Of a DNA stretch of 38,211 nt, positions 30,133 to 38,001 are shown one piece after another. How positions within the stretch are numbered: position 1 is the stretch's first letter; every line of letters begins with the position of its first letter. The translations under genes and the position numbers were made by a program. The notes beneath the pieces are model-generated. The model did not search any database and was not told the DNA's origin. It saw only the letters and a list, made by a program, of their open reading frames with translations. The stretch comes from a virus. The stretch spans positions 1 to 38,211 of IMG/VR virus record IMGVR_UViG_3300042520_002859; one strand, written 5' to 3'.

Positions 30133-31458
30133 TTATTTAGACAATCCCACGTTGGTACCTCGCAAAAGGTCGTCTAAATCATCGGGACCGTCATCGTCGT
30201 CATCATTAGAGCCATCGTAATTGTCATCATCATAATCTTCATATTCCTTTTTTAATAAAATTGCTTCTCGCATAATTTCATTAAACACTTGAGTAGCTAA
30301 TCTATTTTTTGATTCGTCTTGACTTACCACATTAGAAATTATTTTTAAAAACTCTTTTGCTGGAATGTCGTAAAGAATTTTTTCAAACCAACTAATTAAA
30401 CCTTTGTTTTCGTCTAAAAACATTTCATCTGGTAACAACATGCGTAACTTTTCATATAACTCAGGACCCATTCTCAATTGAATTGGCTCGTTACTTAATA
30501 CATCTGTCTGTCCCATCACCTTTTGTGCCATTCCAGGTTCTTTAGGTAAACCATGTCTAGCTGTAGCCTCTTTTATACCCTTAATCAATTCGTGACATAA
30601 AACAGGAAACATTGTTCCTTTAGCAACTATTTTTGTGTCTACTGAATCATCTCCTTCATATTCACCCTCATCACCGCCTCCTTCAGAATCTGGTTCATCT
30701 AGAAAATTTTGACCGATCACTCCCGAACCAGTTTGACTCATTCTATCTATCATTTCATCCATTGTAAAATACATGAAATCCGTGATTGACATAACTCTTC
30801 TATATAATGGATAAAGTCTAGGGTCAATTTCGTCTAATTTTGATTTTACTTCTGGTTTTTCGTAAATATGGTGTGCTTTTTTAGCTGCACCTTGTACGAT
30901 TGCATTGATAATATTTCTTTTGTGTTTCTCTAATTCTAATTTTTCTTCTTGAGTTAAATCTTCAACATCAAATGAAGGTATTTGAATTCCAGATTCTTCG
31001 TCATCATTCTCTTCATCGTCAGTTTCTTCTTCAGGTGAATATCTAAATTTTGAAGTGTCTATACTTCCAGTTTCATTCAAACTAATTTCAAATTGATACC
31101 AATTAGGATTTATTTCAGTTTCATCAATACATGCTTGTAGAGCTAATTCTTTTAATGCTGGAATATGATTATTTTCAATTCTAACAATTTGAGAGAATCC
31201 AGACATCATTTCGTTAAACAACATACCCTGTACTTGTTGAGAACTTAAGTCTTGAATATTTGTAACTCTTCTTAAATGGTCAACAATTTTCTTAAACCTT
31301 GCGCCAATTAAACGTTCAACATCCTGAGGGCCTCTACCCATAGCTGGGTTTGAACCGTATAAACTATCTGGACTACCGGCCGTTCTTTCCAAATTAGAAC
31401 CCATCCTTTCTGGATAGTTACCATAATCTATAGCTTCTTTAATTTTTTTACTTTTCAT
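30133..31458 (-). CDS. Large hypothetical head-module protein
   Basis: 441 residues, not recognised. The N-terminal part has YPERMGSNLERTAGSPDSLYG and a helical region (GARFKKIVDHLRRVTNIQDL, GMLFNEMMSGFSQIVRIENN). Then comes an acidic linker (EEETDDEENDDEESG) and a helical core (NAIVQGAAKKAHHIYEKPEV; YPLYRRVMSITDFMYFTMDEMIDRM). The C-terminal half has FPVLCHELIKGIKEATARHG, and the extreme C-terminus is poly-Asp. The H-E-L-I-K-G segment faintly recalls metal-binding helices but the second ligand set is not clear, so no enzyme call is made. The start overlaps the stop of the 31458 gene by one base. Confidence 0.6.
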   Translation of the reverse strand: MKSKKIKEAIDYGNYPERMGSNLERTAGSPDSLYGSNPAMGRGPQDVERLIGARFKKIVDHLRRVTNIQDLSSQQVQGMLFNEMMSGFSQIVRIENNHIPALKELALQACIDETEINPNWYQFEISLNETGSIDTSKFRYSPEEETDDEENDDEESGIQIPSFDVEDLTQEEKLELEKHKRNIINAIVQGAAKKAHHIYEKPEVKSKLDEIDPRLYPLYRRVMSITDFMYFTMDEMIDRMSQTGSGVIGQNFLDEPDSEGGGDEGEYEGDDSVDTKIVAKGTMFPVLCHELIKGIKEATARHGLPKEPGMAQKVMGQTDVLSNEPIQLRMGPELYEKLRMLLPDEMFLDENKGLISWFEKILYDIPAKEFLKIISNVVSQDESKNRLATQVFNEIMREAILLKKEYEDYDDDNYDGSNDDDDDGPDDLDDLLRGTNVGLSK

Positions 31459-32393
31459 TAGTTATTACTAAAAATTTTGTTAATCATGTTAATTACCCTA
31501 GACTTCGCTTCTTCACCACTAATCTCCTTAGCCTTAGCTTTTGGTACAGGATTAGGTAAAGGTTGTTTTTTGGGATCTTGTGGTCTTTGTCCTGGATGTC
31601 TTGGCTTTTCTCTTGTTGGTCTATCTGTATCTGGCTTAGATGGTGCTGGTTTAACATCCGGCTTAACATCTGGTTGTGCCATATCAAATTCATTCATAAA
31701 TTCAGGTAAATGATCAATCATTTCTTTCTCATATAAATCAGAAGATTCATTAATTTTTTCTTTTACTAATGAAACCATATCACCTTTAGTAACTAAACTA
31801 TGGTAATTAGAATTAATAGTATTTTCAACAAACTCATGTAAATTTTTGAAAACTGGTTTTACCTTTTTAGATTTTCTTAATTGTCCAACTGAGATTACCT
31901 CATCTTCTTTAACTTCCTTAAATTTTATTGACTCATTTGTATCTCTATTATACCACTTTTTATTCTTTTCATTCCAACGATAACCTAAATTCATGGCCGC
32001 TTCAGCAAATCCATCATCGTCAAAATCTTCGCTACCGTATTCCCCATAATTCCATCCCATATCAGACATAGCATTGTATAATTCCTCATCAGTTTGCCCA
32101 TCGTCTGATTTAGATGATTTTTTAGTATCTTTCTTTTTAGAACTTTCTTTAACTTCAATGTTTTTATCCTTAAGAATACTTGGATCATGTGCTGCTTTAT
32201 CTAAAATTGCATTAACAGCCGCTTTATCTTTTGGATCACCAGCAGTATAAATAGTTTTAGTTGTTGTAACTGTTTGAGCTTCTTTTAAAACCTTATTTGC
32301 AAATTTTTCTAATTGCTTATCGTTAAAACTAACTAAAGTTTTTTCTGAAAATCCTTCAGACATTAGTTTTTGTATTAATTGTGCTCTTTTCAT
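31458..32393 (-). CDS. Hypothetical protein with helical N-terminal motif
   Basis: 311 residues, not recognised. The N-terminal 40 residues (RAQLIQKLMSEGFSEKTLVS, then FNDKQLEKFANKVLKEA) form a compact helical motif resembling a small two-helix binding domain. The middle is charged and repetitive, with MSDMGWNYGEYGSEDFDDDGFAEAAMNLGYRW. The C-terminal part has a Pro-rich linker (PDVKPDVKPAPSKPDTDRP) and a short helix. Overlaps on both sides (1 base and 4 bases) place it in a tightly coupled operon with 30133 and 32390. Probably a virion or assembly protein. Confidence 0.55.
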   Translation of the reverse strand: MKRAQLIQKLMSEGFSEKTLVSFNDKQLEKFANKVLKEAQTVTTTKTIYTAGDPKDKAAVNAILDKAAHDPSILKDKNIEVKESSKKKDTKKSSKSDDGQTDEELYNAMSDMGWNYGEYGSEDFDDDGFAEAAMNLGYRWNEKNKKWYNRDTNESIKFKEVKEDEVISVGQLRKSKKVKPVFKNLHEFVENTINSNYHSLVTKGDMVSLVKEKINESSDLYEKEMIDHLPEFMNEFDMAQPDVKPDVKPAPSKPDTDRPTREKPRHPGQRPQDPKKQPLPNPVPKAKAKEISGEEAKSRVINMINKIFSNN

Positions 32394-32791
32394 TTTAATT
32401 TAAAATTTATTTCTTCGTTAATTAATCTAAGCCCTTTGGTTGCTAATTTAGTAGTTACACTTTCTAATTCTTCAGCAAAATGAAAAGAAATCCTTATTGG
32501 TCTCTCTTCAGCCTCCATATCAAAAGCTTCCCATCCTAAAGCAACAATCCCATCAACAGCGTCGATTACACCAAAATAGTCAGAATTTTGTACTAGTTCA
32601 AGCTTTAAATCACAATTTTTTAATAGCCCAACTAAATCGATACTTTCTATTTCTGGTGGTATTGCTCTACCTGCAGATGGGATTATGAACCACTCTTCTA
32701 CTAATGTGTCTGGATCATTACCAAAGATAAATTCATATTGTCTTTGGCCCTTATAGTCTTGACCCAGTTCATTAATATAGAGTAGATACAT
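32390..32791 (-). CDS. Conserved-looking hypothetical protein
   Basis: 133 residues, not recognised. A compact alpha/beta protein: YLLYINELGQDYKGQRQYEFIFG, a loop with WFIIPSAGRAIPPE, then LELVQNSDYFGVIDAVDGIVALGWEAF and ISFHFAEELESVTTKLATKG. No catalytic signature, Cys cluster or membrane segment is obvious. The ATG overlaps the stop of the upstream gene by one base and its own stop overlaps the downstream start by 4 bases. Close packing suggests a partner of its neighbours. Confidence 0.6.
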   Translation of the reverse strand: MYLLYINELGQDYKGQRQYEFIFGNDPDTLVEEWFIIPSAGRAIPPEIESIDLVGLLKNCDLKLELVQNSDYFGVIDAVDGIVALGWEAFDMEAEERPIRISFHFAEELESVTTKLATKGLRLINEEINFKLK

Positions 32792-33840
32792 TATTCAAAA
32801 TATTTACTTAATGTTGTGTTGATACTTTCGTTTATATCATTTAATTCAGGAGTGATATCTAATTCATCTTCAGCCTCTTCTTCCGGATTAATTTTAGTTC
32901 CATCAGGATTTCTTGATAAAGGTTCTAAACCAGCTTCACTTCTTTCGAAATCATCAGTGTCAAAGAAATAATATTCACCCAAATCTTGTTCTTCCTCTTC
33001 AGGAGATTCAAAATTTGAATTAACCAACTCTTCTAATTTAGAAATTCTTTCTGCTAAATCATCTTCAGGTGTTGGCTCATCTTCTGCAGATGGTTCATCA
33101 CTTGGTGCTGGTTCTTCACCTGCTACTGGTTCTTCAGTTTCATCTCTATCGAATTTTTTACCAATTTCCTCAATATCGTCCTCTTCTAATTTGTCAAGGT
33201 CAACAGCAGAAATGATCATGTTCAAAACGTATTTGATATCATCACTTTCCATTTTAACTTGCTGATCCCTTAATTCTTGTCCAAGTTTTCCTGCAAATTT
33301 TTGGATTTCCGCCATATAATCTGATCTTTTACCTTCTTCAGGAGACATAGTTGGTTCTTCACCTGACATTTGTGGTTCATCAGCAGGCATTTCTGGTGCT
33401 GGTTCTGGTGCTGGTTCAGTATCGCCGGCTGGAGGTAATGCTGGTGGCATATCGTTTACAGCATCTTGAGGCATTGGAGCCTCTTCTTTTGGCTTATTTG
33501 GCTTTAAAACATATTTTGTAACTTCTTCATTCAATTCTTGAGAACTTAATAGTTCAAGTCTTTTCAATGCTTCAGCATATGAAGTAAATCTATTTTTATT
33601 CTTCATAAACAATCCACCGATATAATCTAAGGCTTGTTCATTTAGTCCTTTTTTCACATAATAACCATCTTTTTCTCTAACAATACCATAAACACCATTA
33701 GAACTCTCTTTTACAAGTTCTGCATTTTTAGTTTGTTTTGAAGATGATGATCTTTCGTTATAGTAGGCTAACTCAAGGATTCTCCTCATTTTTTCGTCCC
33801 CTTGTAGCTTTTCGCTACCTATAGGTTTTAAATCTCCCAT
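32791..33840 (-). CDS. Acidic Pro-rich structural-like protein
   Basis: 349 residues. The N-terminal ~115 residues are folded-looking: MRRILELAYYNERSSSSKQ, YGIVREKDGYYVKKGLNEQALDYIGGLF and FTSYAEALKRLELLSSQ. The rest is strongly acidic and Pro/Glu-rich (about 120-165 and 230-260) with an intervening helical segment YMAEIQKFAGKLGQELRDQQVKM. A C-terminal helix ends NESINTTLSKYFE. Composition resembles the scaffold protein of the same phage and other prohead or neck proteins. No enzymatic motif. It has a TATTTATT motif 34 bases upstream and starts an operon of four overlapping genes. Confidence 0.55.
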   Translation of the reverse strand: MGDLKPIGSEKLQGDEKMRRILELAYYNERSSSSKQTKNAELVKESSNGVYGIVREKDGYYVKKGLNEQALDYIGGLFMKNKNRFTSYAEALKRLELLSSQELNEEVTKYVLKPNKPKEEAPMPQDAVNDMPPALPPAGDTEPAPEPAPEMPADEPQMSGEEPTMSPEEGKRSDYMAEIQKFAGKLGQELRDQQVKMESDDIKYVLNMIISAVDLDKLEEDDIEEIGKKFDRDETEEPVAGEEPAPSDEPSAEDEPTPEDDLAERISKLEELVNSNFESPEEEEQDLGEYYFFDTDDFERSEAGLEPLSRNPDGTKINPEEEAEDELDITPELNDINESINTTLSKYFE

Positions 33841-33874
33841 TGTAATAATATTAAAATAAGCTTATTCTTAATCA

Positions 33875-33882
33875 ATAAATAT
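33875..33882 (-). promoter_or_regulatory. TATTTATT late-promoter-like motif
   Basis: On the minus strand tcaatatttattgatt, 34 bases before ATG 33840 in a 72-base gap. Next to it an AATAAGCTTATT palindrome lies at 33855-33866. Confidence 0.4.
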
Positions 33883-33912
33883 TGAATAAAAGGAAAAAAA
33901 TACAGTTTACAA

Positions 33913-34704
33913 TTATGATAGAGATAATTTTTTGTTTGATACCTCTTTTTTCAAGTTCATTAATTTTTCTATGTATCCGTTTCTTCTTAACAATTTGAAT
34001 GTTAAGTTTTCATATGAATATTCCCCACCAGTAGTTAAACCGGTCTTTCTAAATTTTTTGAGTTTATCTCTTAGATCTAATATTTGTTTTGTAACATCAT
34101 TTCCCGAACTAAAAGAGTCTAATAATGTGTCAATTTTCTTTGCAAAATATTCACCTTTACCTAAAATTTGATTTGTATCTATCGTTTCTTTTTTTGCTGA
34201 TGGTTCAACTACCCATTCATTATTAAGAATAGAATAAACACCCGTTGATGAATGTTCTTCATCTATATCTTGAACATATATCTCAACATCAAACCCTTTA
34301 ATTTTAATATCATTTTGTTCATTCCACACGCCCTTTTTAGCATCAAAAAATTCTTTTACTATGTCATTTAAAGCTGTGGATGTTGATTTATCTCCATCAT
34401 TTAGTTCATCCATATCAACCAATATATGTAAATCAACGTCAGAATATTCGGACCAGTTATAGTTAGCTAAAGAACCGGTTAATATAACGTCATGAATAAA
34501 GAAATCAACCCCAGTAAAATCAATAAAATTATCAGTTATTTCCAATAATCTATCAACAATCTCTTTTTTCATCACATAAGAACCATTACCCCCTTTTTCA
34601 AATATAGTAGGGCATAAATGATCTTTTATTTGAAAAGATTTGATAATTTTATTATCGACCTCCGGATCTGATAATTCTAAAAGTTCATCGACTAGATTAT
34701 TCAT
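33913..34704 (-). CDS. MNT-type nucleotidyltransferase-fold protein
   Basis: 263 residues. The signature ILTGSLANYNWSEYSDVDLHIL (74-95) gives the Gly77-Ser78 and Asp89-x-Asp91 motif of the polymerase-beta nucleotidyltransferase fold, and FDVEIYVQD (Asp139) supplies the third acidic residue. The active site therefore looks intact. The C-terminal ~100 residues are helical (KKIDTLLDSFSSGND; LLRRNGYIEKLMNLKKEV). Such proteins transfer a nucleotide to a protein, RNA or small molecule; similar ones occur in T4-like marine phages with unknown substrate. Its ATG overlaps the stop of the KTSC gene by one base. Confidence 0.78.
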   Translation of the reverse strand: MNNLVDELLELSDPEVDNKIIKSFQIKDHLCPTIFEKGGNGSYVMKKEIVDRLLEITDNFIDFTGVDFFIHDVILTGSLANYNWSEYSDVDLHILVDMDELNDGDKSTSTALNDIVKEFFDAKKGVWNEQNDIKIKGFDVEIYVQDIDEEHSSTGVYSILNNEWVVEPSAKKETIDTNQILGKGEYFAKKIDTLLDSFSSGNDVTKQILDLRDKLKKFRKTGLTTGGEYSYENLTFKLLRRNGYIEKLMNLKKEVSNKKLSLS

Positions 34705-34949
34705 TAACTGACTTTTTTAAACTTATATTTTGTTTTAATATTACTGTTTAAAAATGAACCTTGAGAATCACTCATTCTGAATTTAGTGAACAGCTCCCAA
34801 GGAACACCTTCGTATTCATAAATACTTCCATTATTAAACACAATAATCAATTGTGATGTTTCTGTGTTATATGTTGCTGATTTAATATTTGTTGATTTAA
34901 TATCAACATGAATCAGCTTACCATCGATTTTTTCTGAAATAATACCCAT
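34704..34949 (-). CDS. KTSC-domain small protein
   Basis: 81 residues from ATG 34949; a frame reaching 35027 would run through the Hsp20 terminator and is rejected. The order IKSTNIKSATYNTETSQLIIVF, then GSIYEYEGVPWELFTKFRMS, then GSFLNSNIKTKYKFKKV follows the KTSC domain (S/T-x-x-[IL], Y-x-x-x-x-x-L-x-[IV]-x-F-x-x-G, Y-x-[YF]-x-x-V-P, S-x-G-x-[FY]-x-x-x-I-[KR]). The domain is found alone or fused to lysyl-tRNA synthetase relatives; its function is unknown. It is translationally coupled to the nucleotidyltransferase, which suggests a shared pathway. Confidence 0.8.
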   Translation of the reverse strand: MGIISEKIDGKLIHVDIKSTNIKSATYNTETSQLIIVFNNGSIYEYEGVPWELFTKFRMSDSQGSFLNSNIKTKYKFKKVS

Positions 34950-34993
34950 ATTCTCTTTTTTATAAAATATAAGACTTTTTAAAATAATAAAAA

Positions 34994-35012
34994 AGCCCCA
35001 ATTAATGGGGCT
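34994..35012 (-). terminator. Terminator after the Hsp20 gene
   Basis: On the minus strand AGCCCCA, loop TTAAT, TGGGGCT is followed by TTTTTATTATTTT. It lies 22 bases past the Hsp20 stop. Confidence 0.9.
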
Positions 35013-35033
35013 CAGATTTTGCAACAATAAATG

Positions 35034-35402
35034 TTAATTTAATGAAATTAACCTCTCCAATGATTTCTTTTTGTCAACTGGTAACGTTAATTCAAGAATA
35101 CCATTTTCAACTTTACCAACAATATCCTTTTCTTTAACGTCATCCGGAATATTGTATGCTTTTACAAAATTATTTACGAAATACGTTCTTTCGTCTTTTT
35201 CTTGTTTTTCAAATGATATTTTCAATATACCATCTTTTGTTGTAATTTTTAGGTCTTCCTTAGTTAAACCAGGAATTGACAATAAAACTTTGTATTCGGT
35301 TTCATTTTTACGAATACTTGTTTGCGGCCCAACCGCAATACGTGTTGCGTCAAACGCTTTGTCCACAACATCAAAAAACGGGTCTTTAAATAATGTAATC
35401 AT
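35034..35402 (-). CDS. hsp20: Small heat shock protein Hsp20 (alpha-crystallin domain)
   Basis: 122 residues from ATG 35402; an upstream ATG at 35462 would add 20 hydrophobic and lysine residues read through the operator region and is less likely. The alpha-crystallin domain covers about 28-115: SIRKNETEYKVLLSIPGLTKEDLKI, then DGILKISFEKQ, YNIPDDVKEKDIVGKV and the NGILELTLP signature. The C-terminal LISL resembles the I-x-I anchoring motif. It holds unfolding proteins in an ATP-independent way. Hsp20 genes occur in several T4-like marine phages, probably aiding virion assembly. It is divergent from the ClpC-like gene. Confidence 0.92.
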   Translation of the reverse strand: MITLFKDPFFDVVDKAFDATRIAVGPQTSIRKNETEYKVLLSIPGLTKEDLKITTKDGILKISFEKQEKDERTYFVNNFVKAYNIPDDVKEKDIVGKVENGILELTLPVDKKKSLERLISLN

Positions 35403-35444
35403 AGTTTTTATTTTTTTATTTAGCATTTTGCAAATTACAAACCA

Positions 35445-35495
35445 AATGTCTAAAACTGACATTTAGACATTCGTTAGACATTTTTTTAGACATTT
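35445..35495. promoter_or_regulatory. Four-copy TTAGACATT operator-like cluster between hsp20 and clpC
   Basis: Three direct copies of TTAGACATT begin at 35463, 35474 and 35486, spaced 11 and 12 bases apart (about one helical turn). An inverted copy AATGTCTAA at 35445-35453 forms a 10-base inverted repeat with the first (AATGTCTAAA/TTTAGACATT). No gene is encoded in 35403-35559. The arrangement is typical of cooperative regulator binding in a divergent promoter. Confidence 0.65.
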
Positions 35496-35533
35496 TGTCA
35501 ATCATTATCTTTTTTTTTATGAAAAAAAATCCG

Positions 35534-35541
35534 TATGTTTG
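35534..35541 (+). promoter_or_regulatory. Bacteroidota-type -7 box (TATGTTTG) before the ClpC-like gene
   Basis: Exact match to TAnnTTTG, 18 bases before ATG 35560. No clear TTTG is seen at the -33 position, which is a T-run. The operator cluster lies about 40-90 bases upstream. Confidence 0.55.
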
Positions 35542-35559
35542 CTTATAAATCAAAAAGTT

Positions 35560-37578
35560 ATGCCAGTAGACTTCGAATACGAGGAAAATCAAAGAACAAA
35601 TCCGAAAAACAGAAAAAGTACAACAGGTACACCTATTCTAGATAATTTTTCTAGGGATCTAATTAAATTAGCTCAAGAAGGTAAGATTGATCCAGTTGTG
35701 GGTAGGGACAAGGAAGTTAAAAGAATCGCGCAAATTCTTTCTAGAAAGAAAAAGAATAACGCAGTCATTGTTGGTGATGCTGGTGTTGGTAAATCAGCTC
35801 TAGTTGAAAAATTAGCCTTAATGATATCCAAAGGTAATTGCCCATCTAATTTACTAGATAAGAGAGTCGTTTCACTTGACCTCACATCTCTTGTTGCTGG
35901 TACAAAGTATCGTGGGCAATTTGAAGAGAGAATTAAAGCAATCTTACATGAACTACAAGAAAACCCAGATGTGGTTGTCTTTATTGATGAATTACACACT
36001 ATGGTTGGTGCGGGTAATGCTAGTGGCTCTATGGACGCCGCTAATATTTTAAAACCAGCATTAGCAAGAGGTGAGATTCAATGTATCGGTGCCACAACAT
36101 TTGATGAGTTTAAAAAACATATCGAAAAGGATGGGGCTTTAGTTAGACGTTTCCAAAAGATCATCTTGAAAGAACCAACAGAAATTGAAACAATTGAAAT
36201 ATTAAATAATTTACAAAAATCATATGAGGACTATCATAAAGTAACATATGGTGAAGAAGTTATTGAAACAATTGTTAGATTGTCCGGAAGATATATGACC
36301 GATAAACAATTTCCAGATAAAGCAATCGATGTTTTAGATGAGCTTGGTTCAGAAAAAAGAGTTGTAACAAAAATCCCAGAGATTGTTGATAAATTAAAAA
36401 AAGAAATTGAAGATATTAGAAATAAAAAGATTGAGGTGGTTAAAGCTCAAGTTTATGAACAAGCAGCAAAATTAAGAGATGAGGAAAAAAGAGTCCTTAA
36501 GAAATTAGAGGATGAGAAAATTAAATGGTTAGACAAACAAAAAGGTAATTTAATACCTGTAACAGTTGAAGATGTTTATGAGATTGTTTCTAACATAACA
36601 GGAATACCAATCACAAAAATTGACAATAATGAAGTAAGTAACTTACTTAATTTAGAAACTGAATTATCAAGTAAAGTTATTGGTCAAGACGATGCAATTT
36701 CTATCATATCTAAAGCCATTAGAAGAAATAGGGTCGGTATTAAAGATAATAAAAAACCTATTGGTTCGTTTATTTTTATAGGTTCCACAGGTGTTGGTAA
36801 GACATATTTGGCTAAAAGCTTGGCTCAATTAATATTTGGATCAGAAGAGAAAGTTATTCGTGTTGATATGAGTGAATATATGGAAAAACACGCGGTATCT
36901 AGATTAATAGGATCTCCTCCAGGGTATGTTGGTTATGATGAAGGCGGTCAATTAACTGAAAAAGTTAAAAACAACCCATTCTCGGTAATCCTGTTTGATG
37001 AAATTGAAAAAGCACACAAAGACGTCTTTAATATCTTACTTCAAATATTAGACGAAGGTCATCTTACAGATTCATTTGGTAGAAAAGTTAATTTTACCAA
37101 TACCTTGATTATCATGACTTCTAATGTTGGCGCAAAAAAAGTATCCGAATTTGGTAACGGTGTTGGTTTTTCTACAACCAGTAGCCAAACACAACAACAT
37201 GAGGTTAAAAAAACAATGATACAAAAATCATTGAAACAACAATTTAACCCAGAGTTTTTGAACAGGATAGATGATATTATTTTATTTAATTCTTTAAATG
37301 AGGAATCACTTAAAAAGATTATTGGCTTAGAAATCAATAAGTTATCACAAAGATTGAAAGAGAAAAAATATCTTATTTCTTTTGATGATTCTGTTTTGAA
37401 TGAAATTATTCAAAGAAATAAAGAAGAGGCTTATGGTGCTAGACCAATAAAAAGAATAATACAATCTCTTTGTGAGGACTTTTTAAGTGATCAAATTTTG
37501 ATGGGGACAATTAAGGAAAATAAACCCGTTAAATTAATTTATAAAGAAAAAATGGTCTTAAAAACGAAAATCATATAG
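35560..37578 (+). CDS. clpC: ClpC-like AAA+ unfoldase lacking the N-domain
   Basis: 672 residues from ATG 35560; a TTG at 35539 lies within the promoter. Two AAA+ modules are complete: Walker A GDAGVGKS (72-79) and Walker B VVVFIDE (138-144); then Walker A GSTGVGKT (408-415) and Walker B VILFDE (476-481), followed by SPPGYVGYDEGG and FLNRID. Between them is a short UVR-like segment KAQVYEQAAKLRDEEKR (about 295-311), as in ClpC rather than the long M-domain of ClpB. A VGF tripeptide (535-537) sits where ClpP-binding loops occur. The usual ~150-residue Clp N-domain is missing; the protein opens with a ~20-residue basic, Asn-rich tail. Predicted to unfold proteins and possibly feed host ClpP. 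Confidence 0.9.
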   Translation: MPVDFEYEENQRTNPKNRKSTTGTPILDNFSRDLIKLAQEGKIDPVVGRDKEVKRIAQILSRKKKNNAVIVGDAGVGKSALVEKLALMISKGNCPSNLLDKRVVSLDLTSLVAGTKYRGQFEERIKAILHELQENPDVVVFIDELHTMVGAGNASGSMDAANILKPALARGEIQCIGATTFDEFKKHIEKDGALVRRFQKIILKEPTEIETIEILNNLQKSYEDYHKVTYGEEVIETIVRLSGRYMTDKQFPDKAIDVLDELGSEKRVVTKIPEIVDKLKKEIEDIRNKKIEVVKAQVYEQAAKLRDEEKRVLKKLEDEKIKWLDKQKGNLIPVTVEDVYEIVSNITGIPITKIDNNEVSNLLNLETELSSKVIGQDDAISIISKAIRRNRVGIKDNKKPIGSFIFIGSTGVGKTYLAKSLAQLIFGSEEKVIRVDMSEYMEKHAVSRLIGSPPGYVGYDEGGQLTEKVKNNPFSVILFDEIEKAHKDVFNILLQILDEGHLTDSFGRKVNFTNTLIIMTSNVGAKKVSEFGNGVGFSTTSSQTQQHEVKKTMIQKSLKQQFNPEFLNRIDDIILFNSLNEESLKKIIGLEINKLSQRLKEKKYLISFDDSVLNEIIQRNKEEAYGARPIKRIIQSLCEDFLSDQILMGTIKENKPVKLIYKEKMVLKTKII

Positions 37579-37592
37579 TTTTTTACTAAATA

Positions 37593-37625
37593 TTTGACTT
37601 TTTATGAAAAACACATATATTTATA
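37593..37625 (+). promoter_or_regulatory. Promoter before the candidate small RNA
   Basis: TTTG at 37593-37596, a 19-base spacer, then TATATTTA (37616-37623), close to the Bacteroidota -33/-7 pattern. The same stretch contains the octamer TATTTATA (37618-37625), so it could be read as a late promoter instead. Confidence 0.5.
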
Positions 37626-37629
37626 TGCT

Positions 37630-37731
37630 TGAAGGTTCTCTTTGTCGATTACCTTTTCGTTTTTTTCAAAAGTAAGCGGGGTTGAATCCGCCGAAAGACC
37701 TATAAACCCCGACATCTTGTTGGGGTTTTTT
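37630..37731 (+). ncRNA. Candidate structured RNA or transcription attenuator
   Basis: About 100 bases between a promoter-like element and a strong terminator with no reading frame. Possible stems are AAGGT/ACCTT (37632-37636, 37651-37655), CTTTT/AAAAG (37653-37657, 37668-37672) and GCGG/CCGC (37676-37679, 37688-37691). GGGGTT (37678-37683) can also pair with AACCCC (37705-37710), the 5' arm of the terminator. That is the layout of an anti-terminator/terminator switch upstream of the lipoprotein gene. No known riboswitch or small RNA was recognised. Confidence 0.4.
37704..37730 (+). terminator. Rho-independent terminator upstream of the lipoprotein gene
   Basis: Stem AAACCCCGAC/GTTGGGGTTT with loop ATCTT, followed by a T run. 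It ends the clpC-side transcription or the candidate RNA. Confidence 0.88.
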
Positions 37732-37777
37732 ATTACCATTTGGTTTTTACGTTTTTTTTAGTTATATTAAACATAAT

Positions 37778-37996
37778 ATGAAAAAATATACATTTATTTT
37801 GGCTCTTGGTGTAGCACTTACACTAACAGCATGTGGTTCAGGATCTGCCACAAAGGAAGCAACAGATTCAACTGCTGCACAAGTTGATACAACTGCTGTA
37901 CCTACAGCTGATTCGACAGCAAGCGTAGTAGAAGCCCCAGTAGCGCCAGCTGACCCGTCTAAACCGGCAGCACCAGTAACTGAAGCGGTAAAATAA
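37778..37996 (+). CDS. Small Ala/Pro/Thr-rich lipoprotein
   Basis: 72 residues. The N-terminus MKKYTFILALGVALTLTACG is a lipoprotein signal peptide with the lipobox L-T-A-C (Cys19) and Gly at +1. The mature part is Ala/Thr/Pro/Val-rich, acidic and unstructured-looking (VVEAPVAPADPSKPAAPV). It should be lipid-anchored in the outer or inner membrane. It could be an outer spanin for lysis or an exclusion lipoprotein; nothing in the sequence decides. It has its own terminator directly after the stop. A start of a membrane protein follows at 38103. Confidence 0.8.
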   Translation: MKKYTFILALGVALTLTACGSGSATKEATDSTAAQVDTTAVPTADSTASVVEAPVAPADPSKPAAPVTEAVK

Positions 37997-38001
37997 GAAA
38001 T

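Noticed and set aside
34950-35027. N-terminal extension of the KTSC gene
   Set aside because: It would be encoded by the Hsp20 terminator hairpin and T-run; the domain starts cleanly at ATG 34949.
35403-35462. 20-residue extension of Hsp20
   Set aside because: It would cover the spacer next to the operator repeats and gives a hydrophobic/Lys segment unlike Hsp20 N-termini; ATG 35402 fits the family.
35539-35559. TTG start for the ClpC-like gene
   Set aside because: It lies within the TATGTTTG promoter box; ATG 35560 follows a normal A-rich leader.
37676-37691. tRNA T-arm-like hairpin (GCGGGGTTGAATCCGC)
   Set aside because: The loop is not the seven-base TTCRANY form, and no acceptor, D or anticodon arm can be drawn around it.
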